Positions 26,977-34,718 of a DNA stretch of 64,000 nucleotides are shown piece by piece; the first letter of the stretch is position 1; each line of letters starts with the position of its first letter. Source of the stretch: an uncultured Prevotellaceae bacterium (lineage in GTDB: Bacteria > Bacteroidota > Bacteroidia > Bacteroidales > Bacteroidaceae). Location: the NCBI GenBank assembly GCA_949299545.1, contig CASGAM010000006.1, forward strand, positions 1 to 64,000, in the 5' to 3' direction. Below the pieces are notes generated by a model. That model did not search any database and had not been told where the DNA came from. It was given only the letters and a program-made list of their open reading frames with translations. The translations under genes were made by a program, and so were the position numbers.

Positions 26977-27291
26977 AAGTTTGTTTATGACTATTGTTTC
27001 CCGTAGCATTTGCTTGAAAAAAAGCGAGCGGTCGCAGCAAAATTTGCGACCGCTCGCCTTGTAGAAGCGACAGGTAGAAAATTTTGCTGCGACCGCTCGC
27101 TGTGGCGGGGGAACCCTGGAATTTTATCCACTAGCCGCAATTTGTTTATATACAATAAATTATGGGATTCTCTTTTGCGTCTGATACTGGCTGACTTTCC
27201 GTCTGATTTCCGAAAGATTGTTCCTGTACCTTTATTTATATAATAGCAGGTATGGATTGAAGTTTTTATATACAAATGATTACACCCGTTC
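26977..27291. other. convergent intergenic spacer
   Basis: The 315 bp between mnmD (plus) and the SLC13 gene (minus) contain the four-site repeat array described separately. The remaining right-hand part, about 27101-27291, shows nothing recognisable. Confidence 0.6.
27024..27100. repeat. array of four 12-bp GCGAC/CGCTC dyad sites, 21-22 bp period
   Basis: Sites start at 27024 (GCGAGCGGTCGC), 27046 (GCGACCGCTCGC), 27067 (GCGACAGGTAGA, degenerate) and 27089 (GCGACCGCTCGC), at steps of 22, 21 and 22 bp. The middle spacer CTTGTAGAA matches, in reverse complement, the middle spacer TTCTGCAAG of the 48-kb array with one change, so the two loci are homologous. Sites 1 and 2 also form a 13-bp stem with an 8-nt loop; on the minus strand this is followed by seven U, an excellent intrinsic terminator for the SLC13 gene. 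Confidence 0.75.
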
Positions 27292-28845
27292 TCAGAAAGG
27301 CCATATAAGCGGAACAAGCAGCACGGAGATGATGAACGCCAAAAAGTTGAGGGGCAAACCCACTCGGACGAAGTCCATGAACTTGTAGTTACCGATACCT
27401 TGCACAATCAGGTTGGTCTGATAACCGATGGGGGTTGAGAATGATGAAGATGCGGCTATGCAAACGACTATGATGAATGGCATCGGACTGACACCTAACT
27501 GGTGTGAGAGCGAAATTGCCAGAGGGAATGCAAGCGCTGCCGCTGCGTTGTTGGTAATCAGTTCCGTAAAGACGTTGGTGATGATGAAGAGCATGGCCAA
27601 CAGGACATAAGGGCCGTGGCTGTGGCTCACATCGATAATGATGGCGGCAATGGCGTCGGCCAATCCTGAGTTGGTCATGGCTTTGCTGATACCGAAAGCA
27701 CATGCAATGGTGATGAGGATGTCCCACGAGATGAATTTTGTGTATTTCAACGGTGGGAACACCTTGGTCCATGCCATGATAATGGTGGTGACGGCCGCAA
27801 AGAAGAACATGTCGAGTTTGACTTCCGGGAACAGTTGCTTGATGAGCGGCAGTTCGCCGACAGTGGCGCCGATAATCATGAATAGCAGGAGAGCGAGTAC
27901 GAACCCTTTCTTTTTATGCTTGCCGTCGTAAGCATCTTTGCCGTTTGCAATCAATATGAAGACGGATGAATCGCCCCATGCCGCAATGAAGGAATCGTCT
28001 GCCATCACTACCAGTGTGTCGCCTTCGGCCAAATGGATGTCGTTGATGTCGCCCTTTATGGGACTACCGTTACGTTTGATTTCCTTTACTTCTACACCGT
28101 AATGGCGTTTGAAGTCGAATCGTTTGAGTGTTTTGTTGATACCGGGGAAGCGTGAACCGAGGATTACTTCCACGGGATGTAGGTTTTCAGCCTGTTCTCC
28201 GTCTTCGTCTTCCGTCAAAGAGTCGTCTGCGCGTTCTTCCGGCAATAATTTCTTTGAACAAAGCAAAAGGTAGATAATGCCTGCGACCGTAATGGGGACA
28301 CCGACCCAACTCAGTTCAAACATGCTGAGCCCCTCATAACCCGCGTCGATGAGCATGCCGTGTACCACCAGGTTGGTGGAGGTGCCTATCAGTGTACACA
28401 TACCGCCGAGAATGGTCACGTACGACAGCGGAATGAGGAATTTTGTCGAAGGCAGATGGACTGCTTTTGCCCACCGTTTGATGATGGGGGCAAAAATGAC
28501 AACTACCGGTGTGTTGTTGAGGAAAGCCGAGATGAAAGCGATGGAAGGCAGCATGCTGAGTTGTGCCTTGAAGACACTGACTTTCTTTTGCGGCAATATT
28601 TTTTTGATGAATCTTGCTAAGGCACCCGATTGCCGCACACCCTCACTGACAAGGAAGAGCAGGGCTACGGTAATCATGCCTTTATTGCTGAAACCTTCCA
28701 ACATTTCTTTGGGCGTGATGATTCCTACGCACAGAAATACGACGAGTACGGAAAACAAAATCAAGCCGGGTCTCATCTTGTCGGCAATCAGGGCGGCCAA
28801 CATAAAAACCAGCATTATCAGGACAACGATGATTTGTAGTGTCAT
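27292..28845 (-). CDS. SLC13/DASS-type transporter with RCK_C (TrkA-C) domain
   Basis: The 517-residue inner-membrane protein has about eleven membrane helices, interrupted by a soluble loop (about 200-300) containing a TrkA-C-like domain (LGSRFPGINKTL, LAEGDTLVVMADDSF). Family signatures include FLNNTPVVVIFAPI and the mirrored C-terminal ITNNAAAALAFPLA. Members carry dicarboxylates, sulfate or other anions with sodium; the substrate cannot be assigned. The start MTLQIIVV is used: the upstream in-frame TTG at 28914 lies at the predicted transcription start. The 27-kb repeat hairpin serves as its likely terminator. Confidence 0.85.
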   Translation of the reverse strand: MTLQIIVVLIMLVFMLAALIADKMRPGLILFSVLVVFLCVGIITPKEMLEGFSNKGMITVALLFLVSEGVRQSGALARFIKKILPQKKVSVFKAQLSMLPSIAFISAFLNNTPVVVIFAPIIKRWAKAVHLPSTKFLIPLSYVTILGGMCTLIGTSTNLVVHGMLIDAGYEGLSMFELSWVGVPITVAGIIYLLLCSKKLLPEERADDSLTEDEDGEQAENLHPVEVILGSRFPGINKTLKRFDFKRHYGVEVKEIKRNGSPIKGDINDIHLAEGDTLVVMADDSFIAAWGDSSVFILIANGKDAYDGKHKKKGFVLALLLFMIIGATVGELPLIKQLFPEVKLDMFFFAAVTTIIMAWTKVFPPLKYTKFISWDILITIACAFGISKAMTNSGLADAIAAIIIDVSHSHGPYVLLAMLFIITNVFTELITNNAAAALAFPLAISLSHQLGVSPMPFIIVVCIAASSSFSTPIGYQTNLIVQGIGNYKFMDFVRVGLPLNFLAFIISVLLVPLIWPF

Positions 28846-28922
28846 TCTATTTTTAATAATGTTGTTTTGAATCGCTGCTTGGGAGGCGCATTTTGCGGCT
28901 CGGCAAATAGCCAAATCCCTTG

Positions 28923-28930
28923 CAAAAATA
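28923..28930 (-). promoter_or_regulatory. -7 box for SLC13 transporter gene
   Basis: CAAAAATA reads TATTTTTG on the minus strand and gives a leader of about 70 nt before the ATG at 28845. Confidence 0.55.
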
Positions 28931-29083
28931 CTAATATATTTTTAAACAGATTCTTTTTTGTCGTTAAAAACTTCAGGTCGAGCCGGGAAAAGACATCGGA
29001 CTACTGCTTTAATTACCCCAAAGACAGATTTTTTTTAATGTTATAAGGAATATTTGGCAGTGTGATCAAATAACTGTATATTT

Positions 29084-29566
29084 ATGGCAGACAAAAAATA
29101 TATACGAATGAAAAAATGGATGCGTTATGCAGTGCCGGTTTTGTTGAGCCTGCTTGTCGGTTTTGTTGCCAGCTTGTTCCAGCGGACAGCTTTGGTGGAG
29201 TGGTATCCGGGATTAGTTAAATCATCGCTGACCCCGCCTGCTGTTGTCTTTCCCATTGTTTGGACGGTGTTGTATGTTCTGATGGGCATTTCTTTAGGCC
29301 GTATTTGGGGGCGGGGAAGCCGCTCGGCCGTGCGTGATTGGATTGCCCAACTGGTGTTGAACTTCAGTTGGTGCGTGGTGTTCTTTTATTTCAGGGAGAT
29401 GTTGGGCGGCGTAATCGTGATATTGCTGCTTGACGTCATCGTGTTGGATTATATTGTTCTGACCTCGAAAAGGGATAAATGGGCGATGTGGTGCTTTGTG
29501 CCTTATCTTGTATGGCTTCTGCTGGCGTCTTATCTCAACGTGTTTATTTATCTGAATAACTTTTGA
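29084..29566 (+). CDS. tspO: TspO/MBR family membrane protein
   Basis: The 160-residue protein has five predicted membrane helices and TspO hallmarks: TPPAVVFPIVWTVLYVLMGISL, a Trp-rich NFSWCVVFF segment, and YLVWLLLASYLNVFIYLNN near the C-terminus. TspO proteins bind tetrapyrroles or cholesterol and affect porphyrin turnover or stress responses; the bacterial function is unsettled. The ATG at 29084 gives a charged N-terminus; MKKW nine codons on is an alternative. It is a single gene, divergent from the SLC13 gene and convergent with dnaG. No clean -7 box was seen. Confidence 0.87.
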   Translation: MADKKYIRMKKWMRYAVPVLLSLLVGFVASLFQRTALVEWYPGLVKSSLTPPAVVFPIVWTVLYVLMGISLGRIWGRGSRSAVRDWIAQLVLNFSWCVVFFYFREMLGGVIVILLLDVIVLDYIVLTSKRDKWAMWCFVPYLVWLLLASYLNVFIYLNNF

Positions 29567-29619
29567 AATAAAATGTGCTTTTGCTAAGGGAGTCGGGCTT
29601 GCGCTTTGGCCGGTTCGTT

Positions 29620-31782
29620 TTATAGCGTGATGACGCGGTCACCGCGTTGTTTGGCCAAAGTGCTTTCTATTTCTTTCATTTCTTTGTAATGCTGCATGAC
29701 CGCCATGTAGTTTTCTTTCGATTGGAGGATTTGGGGGTCGCGCAGTTTTAGAAGTATTTGTTTGAGTTCCTCTTCGACAATCGAAAGTTTGAAATCAGAA
29801 AGAAGATGTGGGACAAGTTCCATGAGACGTTCCTCGTCTGAGAGTATCTTTTGATTTTTTGTGTGGTATTTGCTGAGTTGGTATTTCTCGCCTGACAGTT
29901 GGAAAGCCAGTGTGCTGATCGCTTGGTCAGGATGGTTAAGGAAATATTTTTCTGCATGAAACCCTTCTTCATCTGTATGGTTGAGGGCTTCGCTGAGAAT
30001 ACGCCGGTGCAGGGGAAGATGGAAATTCAGATTGTCTTCTTTGAGTGCGTAGTGGATGTACTGGCATACGGAGACCGGAATGTCCTGTCCGTCTTCGCCT
30101 TCCATATAACACATGGTTTTCTCGCCGTGTCGTATGATGGTTTGTACGAGAAGGATTTCCTTGCGGTAGAAGTTGAATGCCTCAGCGCCTTTTTGGGGAA
30201 TATAACTTACTATTTGTGATTCGACACTGTCGGGGGTGCCACTGCCGCTGATGGAGATGTCGTTTTCGTTTGATGGAGCAGATTGTCCGCTGTTTGTTAG
30301 AATGGATGTGGTGACCTGTAACGATTCTTCACCGGTCATACCCGTGACATTTGTTTCGGATGATGGTGTTTCAGACGCGTTGCTGTCGTTCGTTTGTTGT
30401 GTTATCGTTGTTTGACCGGTTGTACTTTCTGCCCGCCGTTTCTCGTTTTCTTTTGCGCGCTGTTGTTCTTCTTTTGCTAAACGTCGCTGACGGCCGACGG
30501 CTGCAACAAGCAAACGCTCTTCCATATTCAGGATGGAGGCACTTTCCTTGATATAGACTGAGCGCGTGATGTCGTCGGGGACGACAGAAAGCGTGTGGAC
30601 GATGCTGTTGATAAGGCGTGACAGTTTTATGGGGTCGCCTTGTGCCTCCTGTTGTAACAGTCCGGTTTTGAACTTAATAAAGTCGACCTGATTTTCTTTT
30701 AGGTAAGTCTGGTATTCTGCCGCATGGTGTTTTCGGGCAAAACTGTCGGGATCGTCTCCGTCCGGGAGTAGTAACAATTTGACATTCATGCCTTCGGCCA
30801 ACAGCATGTCGATACCCCGTTCGGAAGCCTTTATGCCGGCAGCATCGCCGTCATAAAGTACCGTGATGTTTTCCGTAAAACGATGTATCATGCGTATCTG
30901 GTCGGTGGTAAGCGCTGTTCCTGATGACGAAACAACATTTTCCACTCCCATCTGGTGCATGGAAATAACGTCTGTGTATCCTTCCACTAAAAAACACAGG
31001 TCATTCTTTACAATGGCCTGCTTGGCAAGGTACAAGCCGTAAAGTTCTTTCTTTTTTGAATAGATGGCCGATTCCGGTGAATTTTGATATTTTACGTTGA
31101 CACCTTTTGTCGCTGCATCGAGAACACGACCGCCAAAAGCTACCACTTTACCACTGACCGTCTGGACGGGAAAAATGACACGGCCCCAGAAACGGTCGTT
31201 CACTTGCCCGTTGTCACGTTTGATGCAAAGACCTGTCTTAAGCAGGAACTCTTCTTTATAGCCTTTTCGTAATGCCTCTTTATAGCAGGCATCACGCTGG
31301 ATAGGACTGTAACCTAATTGGAATTTCTTTATAATATCGTCCCGGAATCCTCTGGAACGGAAATAAGCCATGCCGAACGCCATGCCGTCAGGCGTGCTTA
31401 GTTGCTCCTGGAAAAAGCGGCAGGCCCATTCATTGACGATAAACATACTCTCTCGCTCCGTTTGTGCCTGTTTCTCTTCCTCGGTTTGTTCGCGTTCCTT
31501 TATCTCAATGTGATATTTTTTTGCCAAATAGCGGAGGGCATCGGGGTAGGACAGTTGTTCGTGTTCCATGATGAAATGCACGGCATTACCGCCCTTTCCG
31601 CAGGCAAAACATTTGCACAATCCTTTGGAGGGAGAGACGACAAACGATGGTGTACGGTCGTCATGGAACGGGCACAGCCCTTTGTAGTTGGCGCCCGCTT
31701 TCTTCAATGTTACGAAGTCTGACACGACGTCTACGATTTGAGCTGCGTCGATAATGCGTTCTATAGTAGCCCTGTCTATCAT
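29620..31782 (-). CDS. dnaG: DNA primase
   Basis: The 720-residue replication primase synthesises RNA primers at the fork. The N-terminal zinc ribbon has C37, H40, C58 and C61 in CPFH...CFAC. The RNA polymerase core has a TOPRIM fold with LVEGYTDVIS, YDGDAAGIKA and PDGDDPDSF. A long Ser/Thr/Gln/Asn-rich, low-complexity linker (about 440-530) follows, then a C-terminal helicase-binding-type region (about 530-720). The linker makes it longer than the roughly 600-residue norm. It is the last gene of the mscS-yjbQ-dnaG operon, with a hairpin in the 64-bp gap before its ATG. Confidence 0.95.
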   Translation of the reverse strand: MIDRATIERIIDAAQIVDVVSDFVTLKKAGANYKGLCPFHDDRTPSFVVSPSKGLCKCFACGKGGNAVHFIMEHEQLSYPDALRYLAKKYHIEIKEREQTEEEKQAQTERESMFIVNEWACRFFQEQLSTPDGMAFGMAYFRSRGFRDDIIKKFQLGYSPIQRDACYKEALRKGYKEEFLLKTGLCIKRDNGQVNDRFWGRVIFPVQTVSGKVVAFGGRVLDAATKGVNVKYQNSPESAIYSKKKELYGLYLAKQAIVKNDLCFLVEGYTDVISMHQMGVENVVSSSGTALTTDQIRMIHRFTENITVLYDGDAAGIKASERGIDMLLAEGMNVKLLLLPDGDDPDSFARKHHAAEYQTYLKENQVDFIKFKTGLLQQEAQGDPIKLSRLINSIVHTLSVVPDDITRSVYIKESASILNMEERLLVAAVGRQRRLAKEEQQRAKENEKRRAESTTGQTTITQQTNDSNASETPSSETNVTGMTGEESLQVTTSILTNSGQSAPSNENDISISGSGTPDSVESQIVSYIPQKGAEAFNFYRKEILLVQTIIRHGEKTMCYMEGEDGQDIPVSVCQYIHYALKEDNLNFHLPLHRRILSEALNHTDEEGFHAEKYFLNHPDQAISTLAFQLSGEKYQLSKYHTKNQKILSDEERLMELVPHLLSDFKLSIVEEELKQILLKLRDPQILQSKENYMAVMQHYKEMKEIESTLAKQRGDRVITL

Positions 31783-31794
31783 ATTCGTTTAATG

Positions 31795-31821
31795 TGTGCC
31801 GTTTTAAAAAATAACGGCACA
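31795..31821 (-). other. hairpin in the yjbQ-dnaG gap
   Basis: A perfect 9-bp stem (TGTGCCGTT/AACGGCACA) with a 9-nt A/T loop ends 12 bp before the dnaG ATG. No U-run follows on the minus strand, so it is more likely an mRNA processing or translational element than a terminator. Confidence 0.5.
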
Positions 31822-31846
31822 AGCTGTTTATACGTTTTATAGAGCT

Positions 31847-32260
31847 TTATTCACCGATGACGGTCGCTACAATTTTACGTGGGCCTCCGTAATCTCTGAA
31901 CTCGCAGAGATAGATGCCTTGCCATGTACCTAAATTCAATTTTCCCTTGGTGATGGGTATGGTGAGGCTGCATCCCGTCAGAATGCTTTTGGCATGTGCA
32001 GGCATGTCGTCGGCTCCTTCAAGAACATGGTCATAATATGGCTCGTTTTCCTTGATGAGTCGGTCGTATATTTTTGCCATGTCACGGCGTACATCCGGAT
32101 CGGCGTTCTCGTTGACACACAACCCACAGCTGGTATGTTTTACGAAAAGTTGGAGCAGTCCGGTTTGCGGGAGTGTCGGAAGTTGTGCGAGGATTTCTCG
32201 TGTGATGAGATGGCAACCGCGTGGTTTGGCCGTTAAGCTGAATTCTGTTTGGAATATCAT
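31847..32260 (-). CDS. yjbQ: YjbQ/UPF0047 family protein
   Basis: The 137-residue protein matches the small beta-rich UPF0047 family: FVKHTSCGLCVNENADPDVRRDM, HAKSILTGCSLTIPITKGKLNLGTWQGIYLCEFRDYGGPRK. Conserved His, Asp and Glu residues in these blocks form the presumed metal site. Members can replace thiamine-phosphate synthase weakly, but the native role is unknown. It lies 14 bp behind mscS and 64 bp ahead of dnaG on the same strand. Confidence 0.9.
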   Translation of the reverse strand: MIFQTEFSLTAKPRGCHLITREILAQLPTLPQTGLLQLFVKHTSCGLCVNENADPDVRRDMAKIYDRLIKENEPYYDHVLEGADDMPAHAKSILTGCSLTIPITKGKLNLGTWQGIYLCEFRDYGGPRKIVATVIGE

Positions 32261-32274
32261 TGTTTAGTTTTTTG

Positions 32275-33168
32275 TCAAGCTTGGTGTACTGTCAGTTGTG
32301 GGAACGGGAAGTTCACACCTTGCTTGTTGAACTCGTCATAGATACATTTGTTTATTTTGAAATAAATCTCCCAATAATCGGCTGATACGACCCAGGCGCG
32401 CAGGATAATGTTTACACTGCTGGCATCAAGGGCATGCAGGGCAATCAGGGGTTCGGGAGTCTTGAGTATCTTTTCCTCATTGTCGATAATGTCTTTGATG
32501 ATGGCTTTTACCTTGTCTACATCTTCGCCGTAGTCGACACCTACAATCCATTCCAAACGGCGCGTGTCTTGTTTGCTGTAGTTGATGATGGTGCCGCTAC
32601 TCATGGCGCCATTGGGGATAAATACCACTTTGTTGTCGCCGGTTACTAACAGTGTGTGCATGATTTGTATTTCTGAAACGCTGCCGGATACGCCTTGTGC
32701 TTCAATCCAGTCGCCGACCTTGTAAGGTTTGAACAGTAGGATGATGATGCCGCCGGCAAAGTTTTGGAGATTGCCGGACAGAGCCATGCCGATAGCAAGT
32801 CCGCCGGAGGCAAGCAGGGCTGCAAAAGAGGCGGTATTGATGCCGAGGGCCCCAATGACGGCGATAATGAGGAGCATGTTGAGCAATATGCTGAGCATGC
32901 TGTGGAAGAAACTTTGGATGGTGGCTTCCACTTTACGGCGTTCCATCATTCTTGTCAGCATGCGTTTGAGCAAGGAGATGATAAAGCGTCCTATAAAGTA
33001 AACTGCTACCGCAGCTAATATGTTTTTACCGAGGTTGATACCTTGGTCGATGAGCTTTTCGATGATAATATTTGTTTGACCGCTGCTGATGGCATTTACG
33101 ACTTCTTTAGCTATGTTCGTTGTGTCAGACTGGATGCTGTCTGACATGATGTTGAGAAAGTTGGTCAT
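32275..33168 (-). CDS. mscS: MscS-family small-conductance mechanosensitive channel
   Basis: The 297-residue inner-membrane protein has three N-terminal membrane helices followed by the MscS pore/beta domain: ALLASGGLAIGMALSGNLQNFAGGIIILLFKPYKVGDWI, then FIPNGAMSSGTIINYS. The glycine/alanine-rich TM3 helix and the N-rich hinge are typical. It releases solutes on hypo-osmotic shock. The start MTNFL follows a -7 box by 27 bp; the reading frame stays open further upstream, but that lies in or before the promoter. It leads the operon mscS-yjbQ-dnaG. Confidence 0.9.
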   Translation of the reverse strand: MTNFLNIMSDSIQSDTTNIAKEVVNAISSGQTNIIIEKLIDQGINLGKNILAAVAVYFIGRFIISLLKRMLTRMMERRKVEATIQSFFHSMLSILLNMLLIIAVIGALGINTASFAALLASGGLAIGMALSGNLQNFAGGIIILLFKPYKVGDWIEAQGVSGSVSEIQIMHTLLVTGDNKVVFIPNGAMSSGTIINYSKQDTRRLEWIVGVDYGEDVDKVKAIIKDIIDNEEKILKTPEPLIALHALDASSVNIILRAWVVSADYWEIYFKINKCIYDEFNKQGVNFPFPQLTVHQA

Positions 33169-33194
33169 TTGTCTGGTATGTTTTAAAGTTTTTG

Positions 33195-33202
33195 CAAACA
33201 TA
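33195..33202 (-). promoter_or_regulatory. -7 box for mscS-yjbQ-dnaG
   Basis: CAAACATA reads TATGTTTG on the minus strand, 27 bp before the mscS ATG. It fixes the start by excluding the upstream open frame. Confidence 0.65.
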
Positions 33203-33246
33203 CAGAAAAAAAATGAATTGCTAAAATGATTTCTTTTTGATGACAC

Positions 33247-33290
33247 TGTGGAATTTTTCCACAATATTGTGGATGTTTTCCATGGATTCC
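33247..33290. promoter_or_regulatory. overlapping palindromes between mscS and RND promoters
   Basis: TGTGGAA-TTT-TTCCACA (33247-33263) overlaps the perfect 16-bp palindrome TCCACAATATTGTGGA (33258-33273). Further TTCCA/TGGA half-sites follow to 33290. The cluster lies between two divergent -7 boxes (33195 and 33355), the expected place for an operator controlling the efflux operon. No regulator gene adjoins it. Confidence 0.55.
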
Positions 33291-33354
33291 AATACGTTTG
33301 TGGGTAATGTGGGCAAATCATTCTTTGTAACTTCCATATTTTGAAATATGTGTG

Positions 33355-33362
33355 TATCTTTG
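33355..33362 (+). promoter_or_regulatory. -7 box for RND efflux operon
   Basis: TATCTTTG followed by CG, giving a leader of about 65-70 nt before the adaptor ATG at 33436. Confidence 0.6.
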
Positions 33363-33435
33363 CGCCGCATAAACTGAAATGGCATCTTTATTGTAAGTTA
33401 ATTTTAGATGTTGCATGGATTAAATTGTAGCAAGC

Positions 33436-34605
33436 ATGAAATTTAATTATTTGAGAAAAGATTTCAGGTTCGGCAGAAAGAGGATCTGGATAATGGTTGT
33501 TTGTATTGTGGCATTGGTAGGTATATATATAATATGGAAATGGCCGAAGGACGTTGTACCGGATGCACCTGTTGTTGTGGTAGAACCTGTCGGCAAGGAT
33601 GATGTTGAGATTTATGGGGATTATGTAGGGCGTATCAGGGCTCAACAATTTGTGGAGGTACGTGCCCGTGTGGAAGGTTTTCTTGAAAGTATGACTTTTG
33701 AAGAGGGAAGTTATGTCACTAAAGATCAAGTGCTTTTTGTTATTGACCAGCGACAGTACAGAGCTAAGGTGGATAAGGCACGTGCGCAACTGCGTAAAGA
33801 TTCTGCATCGGTGAGAAAGGCTAAAAGAGATTTGGAACGTATCCGCCCCCTTTTTGAACAGAACGCAGCCAGTCAGTTGGATCTTGATAATGCCATTGCC
33901 GCTTATGAAACGGCTGTTGCAAGTGCAGGTATGAGTAAGGCGGACTTGGAGCAGGCCGAACAGGAATTGGGGTATACGTGGGTACGTTCCCCCATTTCAG
34001 GACATATCAGTGAGCGTCACGTGGATTTAGGTACTTTAGTTGGAACAGGGGGCAAGTCGTTGTTAGCCACTGTAGTCAAGAGTGATACAGTGTTGGTGGA
34101 TTTCAGCATGACGGCGCTGGACTATCTGAAAGGTAAGGAACGTAATGTTGTGATAGGGCAGAAGGATGATTCTCGTTCATGGCAGCAGTCGGTGACAATT
34201 ACATTGCCTGACAACAGCACATATCCTCATCAGGGGTTGGTGGATTTTGCAGAGCCTCAGGTGAATCCTAAAACGGGTACTTTTTCCGTTCGTGCGGAAA
34301 TGCCGAATCCGGAGCGGGTTTTGCTGCCGGGGCAGTTTACAAAGGTACATGTATTGCTTGACGTGCGGGAGGGGGCTACAGTTTTACCGCTGCGTTCTCT
34401 GATGATAGAAAAAGGAGGCGCACATGTATATGTGATGCGTAAGGATTCTACGGTGGAACGCCGTTTTGTTGAGTTGGGACCGGAATTTGGTAATAATGTT
34501 GTGGTAGAGCGCGGTATTGTACCGGGTGAGTATATTGTGACGGAAGGTTATCACAAACTTACACCGGGAATGAAAGTGCGTGTTGCACCCAAACCGGCAT
34601 CGTGA
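33436..34605 (+). CDS. RND efflux periplasmic adaptor (membrane fusion protein)
   Basis: The 389-residue AcrA/HlyD-type adaptor has an N-terminal membrane anchor (about 17-36) instead of a lipobox, a lipoyl half-motif VEVRARVEGFLESM, an alpha-helical hairpin (about 115-180, KARAQLRKDSASVRKAKRDLERI), the second lipoyl half GYTWVRSPISGHISERHVDLGTLV, and beta-barrel and membrane-proximal domains ending at 389. It bridges the pump 34719-37868 and the channel 37855-39231. It is the first gene of the operon, behind a -7 box and a candidate operator. The drug substrate is unknown. Confidence 0.92.
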   Translation: MKFNYLRKDFRFGRKRIWIMVVCIVALVGIYIIWKWPKDVVPDAPVVVVEPVGKDDVEIYGDYVGRIRAQQFVEVRARVEGFLESMTFEEGSYVTKDQVLFVIDQRQYRAKVDKARAQLRKDSASVRKAKRDLERIRPLFEQNAASQLDLDNAIAAYETAVASAGMSKADLEQAEQELGYTWVRSPISGHISERHVDLGTLVGTGGKSLLATVVKSDTVLVDFSMTALDYLKGKERNVVIGQKDDSRSWQQSVTITLPDNSTYPHQGLVDFAEPQVNPKTGTFSVRAEMPNPERVLLPGQFTKVHVLLDVREGATVLPLRSLMIEKGGAHVYVMRKDSTVERRFVELGPEFGNNVVVERGIVPGEYIVTEGYHKLTPGMKVRVAPKPAS

Positions 34606-34718
34606 GAGTGTAGTAGTGTGACATTACTGTTCTTGCTTGTTGTTTGTGGCATTTGTGATTATATGAAAAAGTATTACTATATAGTTTCCTGAAAAGGGTC
34701 GGATATTCAGATGAATAT

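Noticed and set aside
27010..27243. 77-codon frame across the 27-kb repeat array
   Set aside because: It starts with TTG, and its first half is only a translation of the palindromic repeats.
31795..31821. Terminator between yjbQ and dnaG
   Set aside because: The stem is perfect, but no U-run follows on the transcribed strand and dnaG has no obvious promoter of its own; it is kept only as an unassigned hairpin.
32275..33321. 51-residue N-terminal extension of MscS
   Set aside because: The extra codons lie upstream of or within the promoter (33195-33202) and have no membrane-protein character typical of the family.
34703..34718. Riboswitch or attenuator before the RND pump gene
   Set aside because: Only a 6-bp AT-rich stem is present; it matches no riboswitch architecture, so it is mentioned only as a possible minor translational effect.
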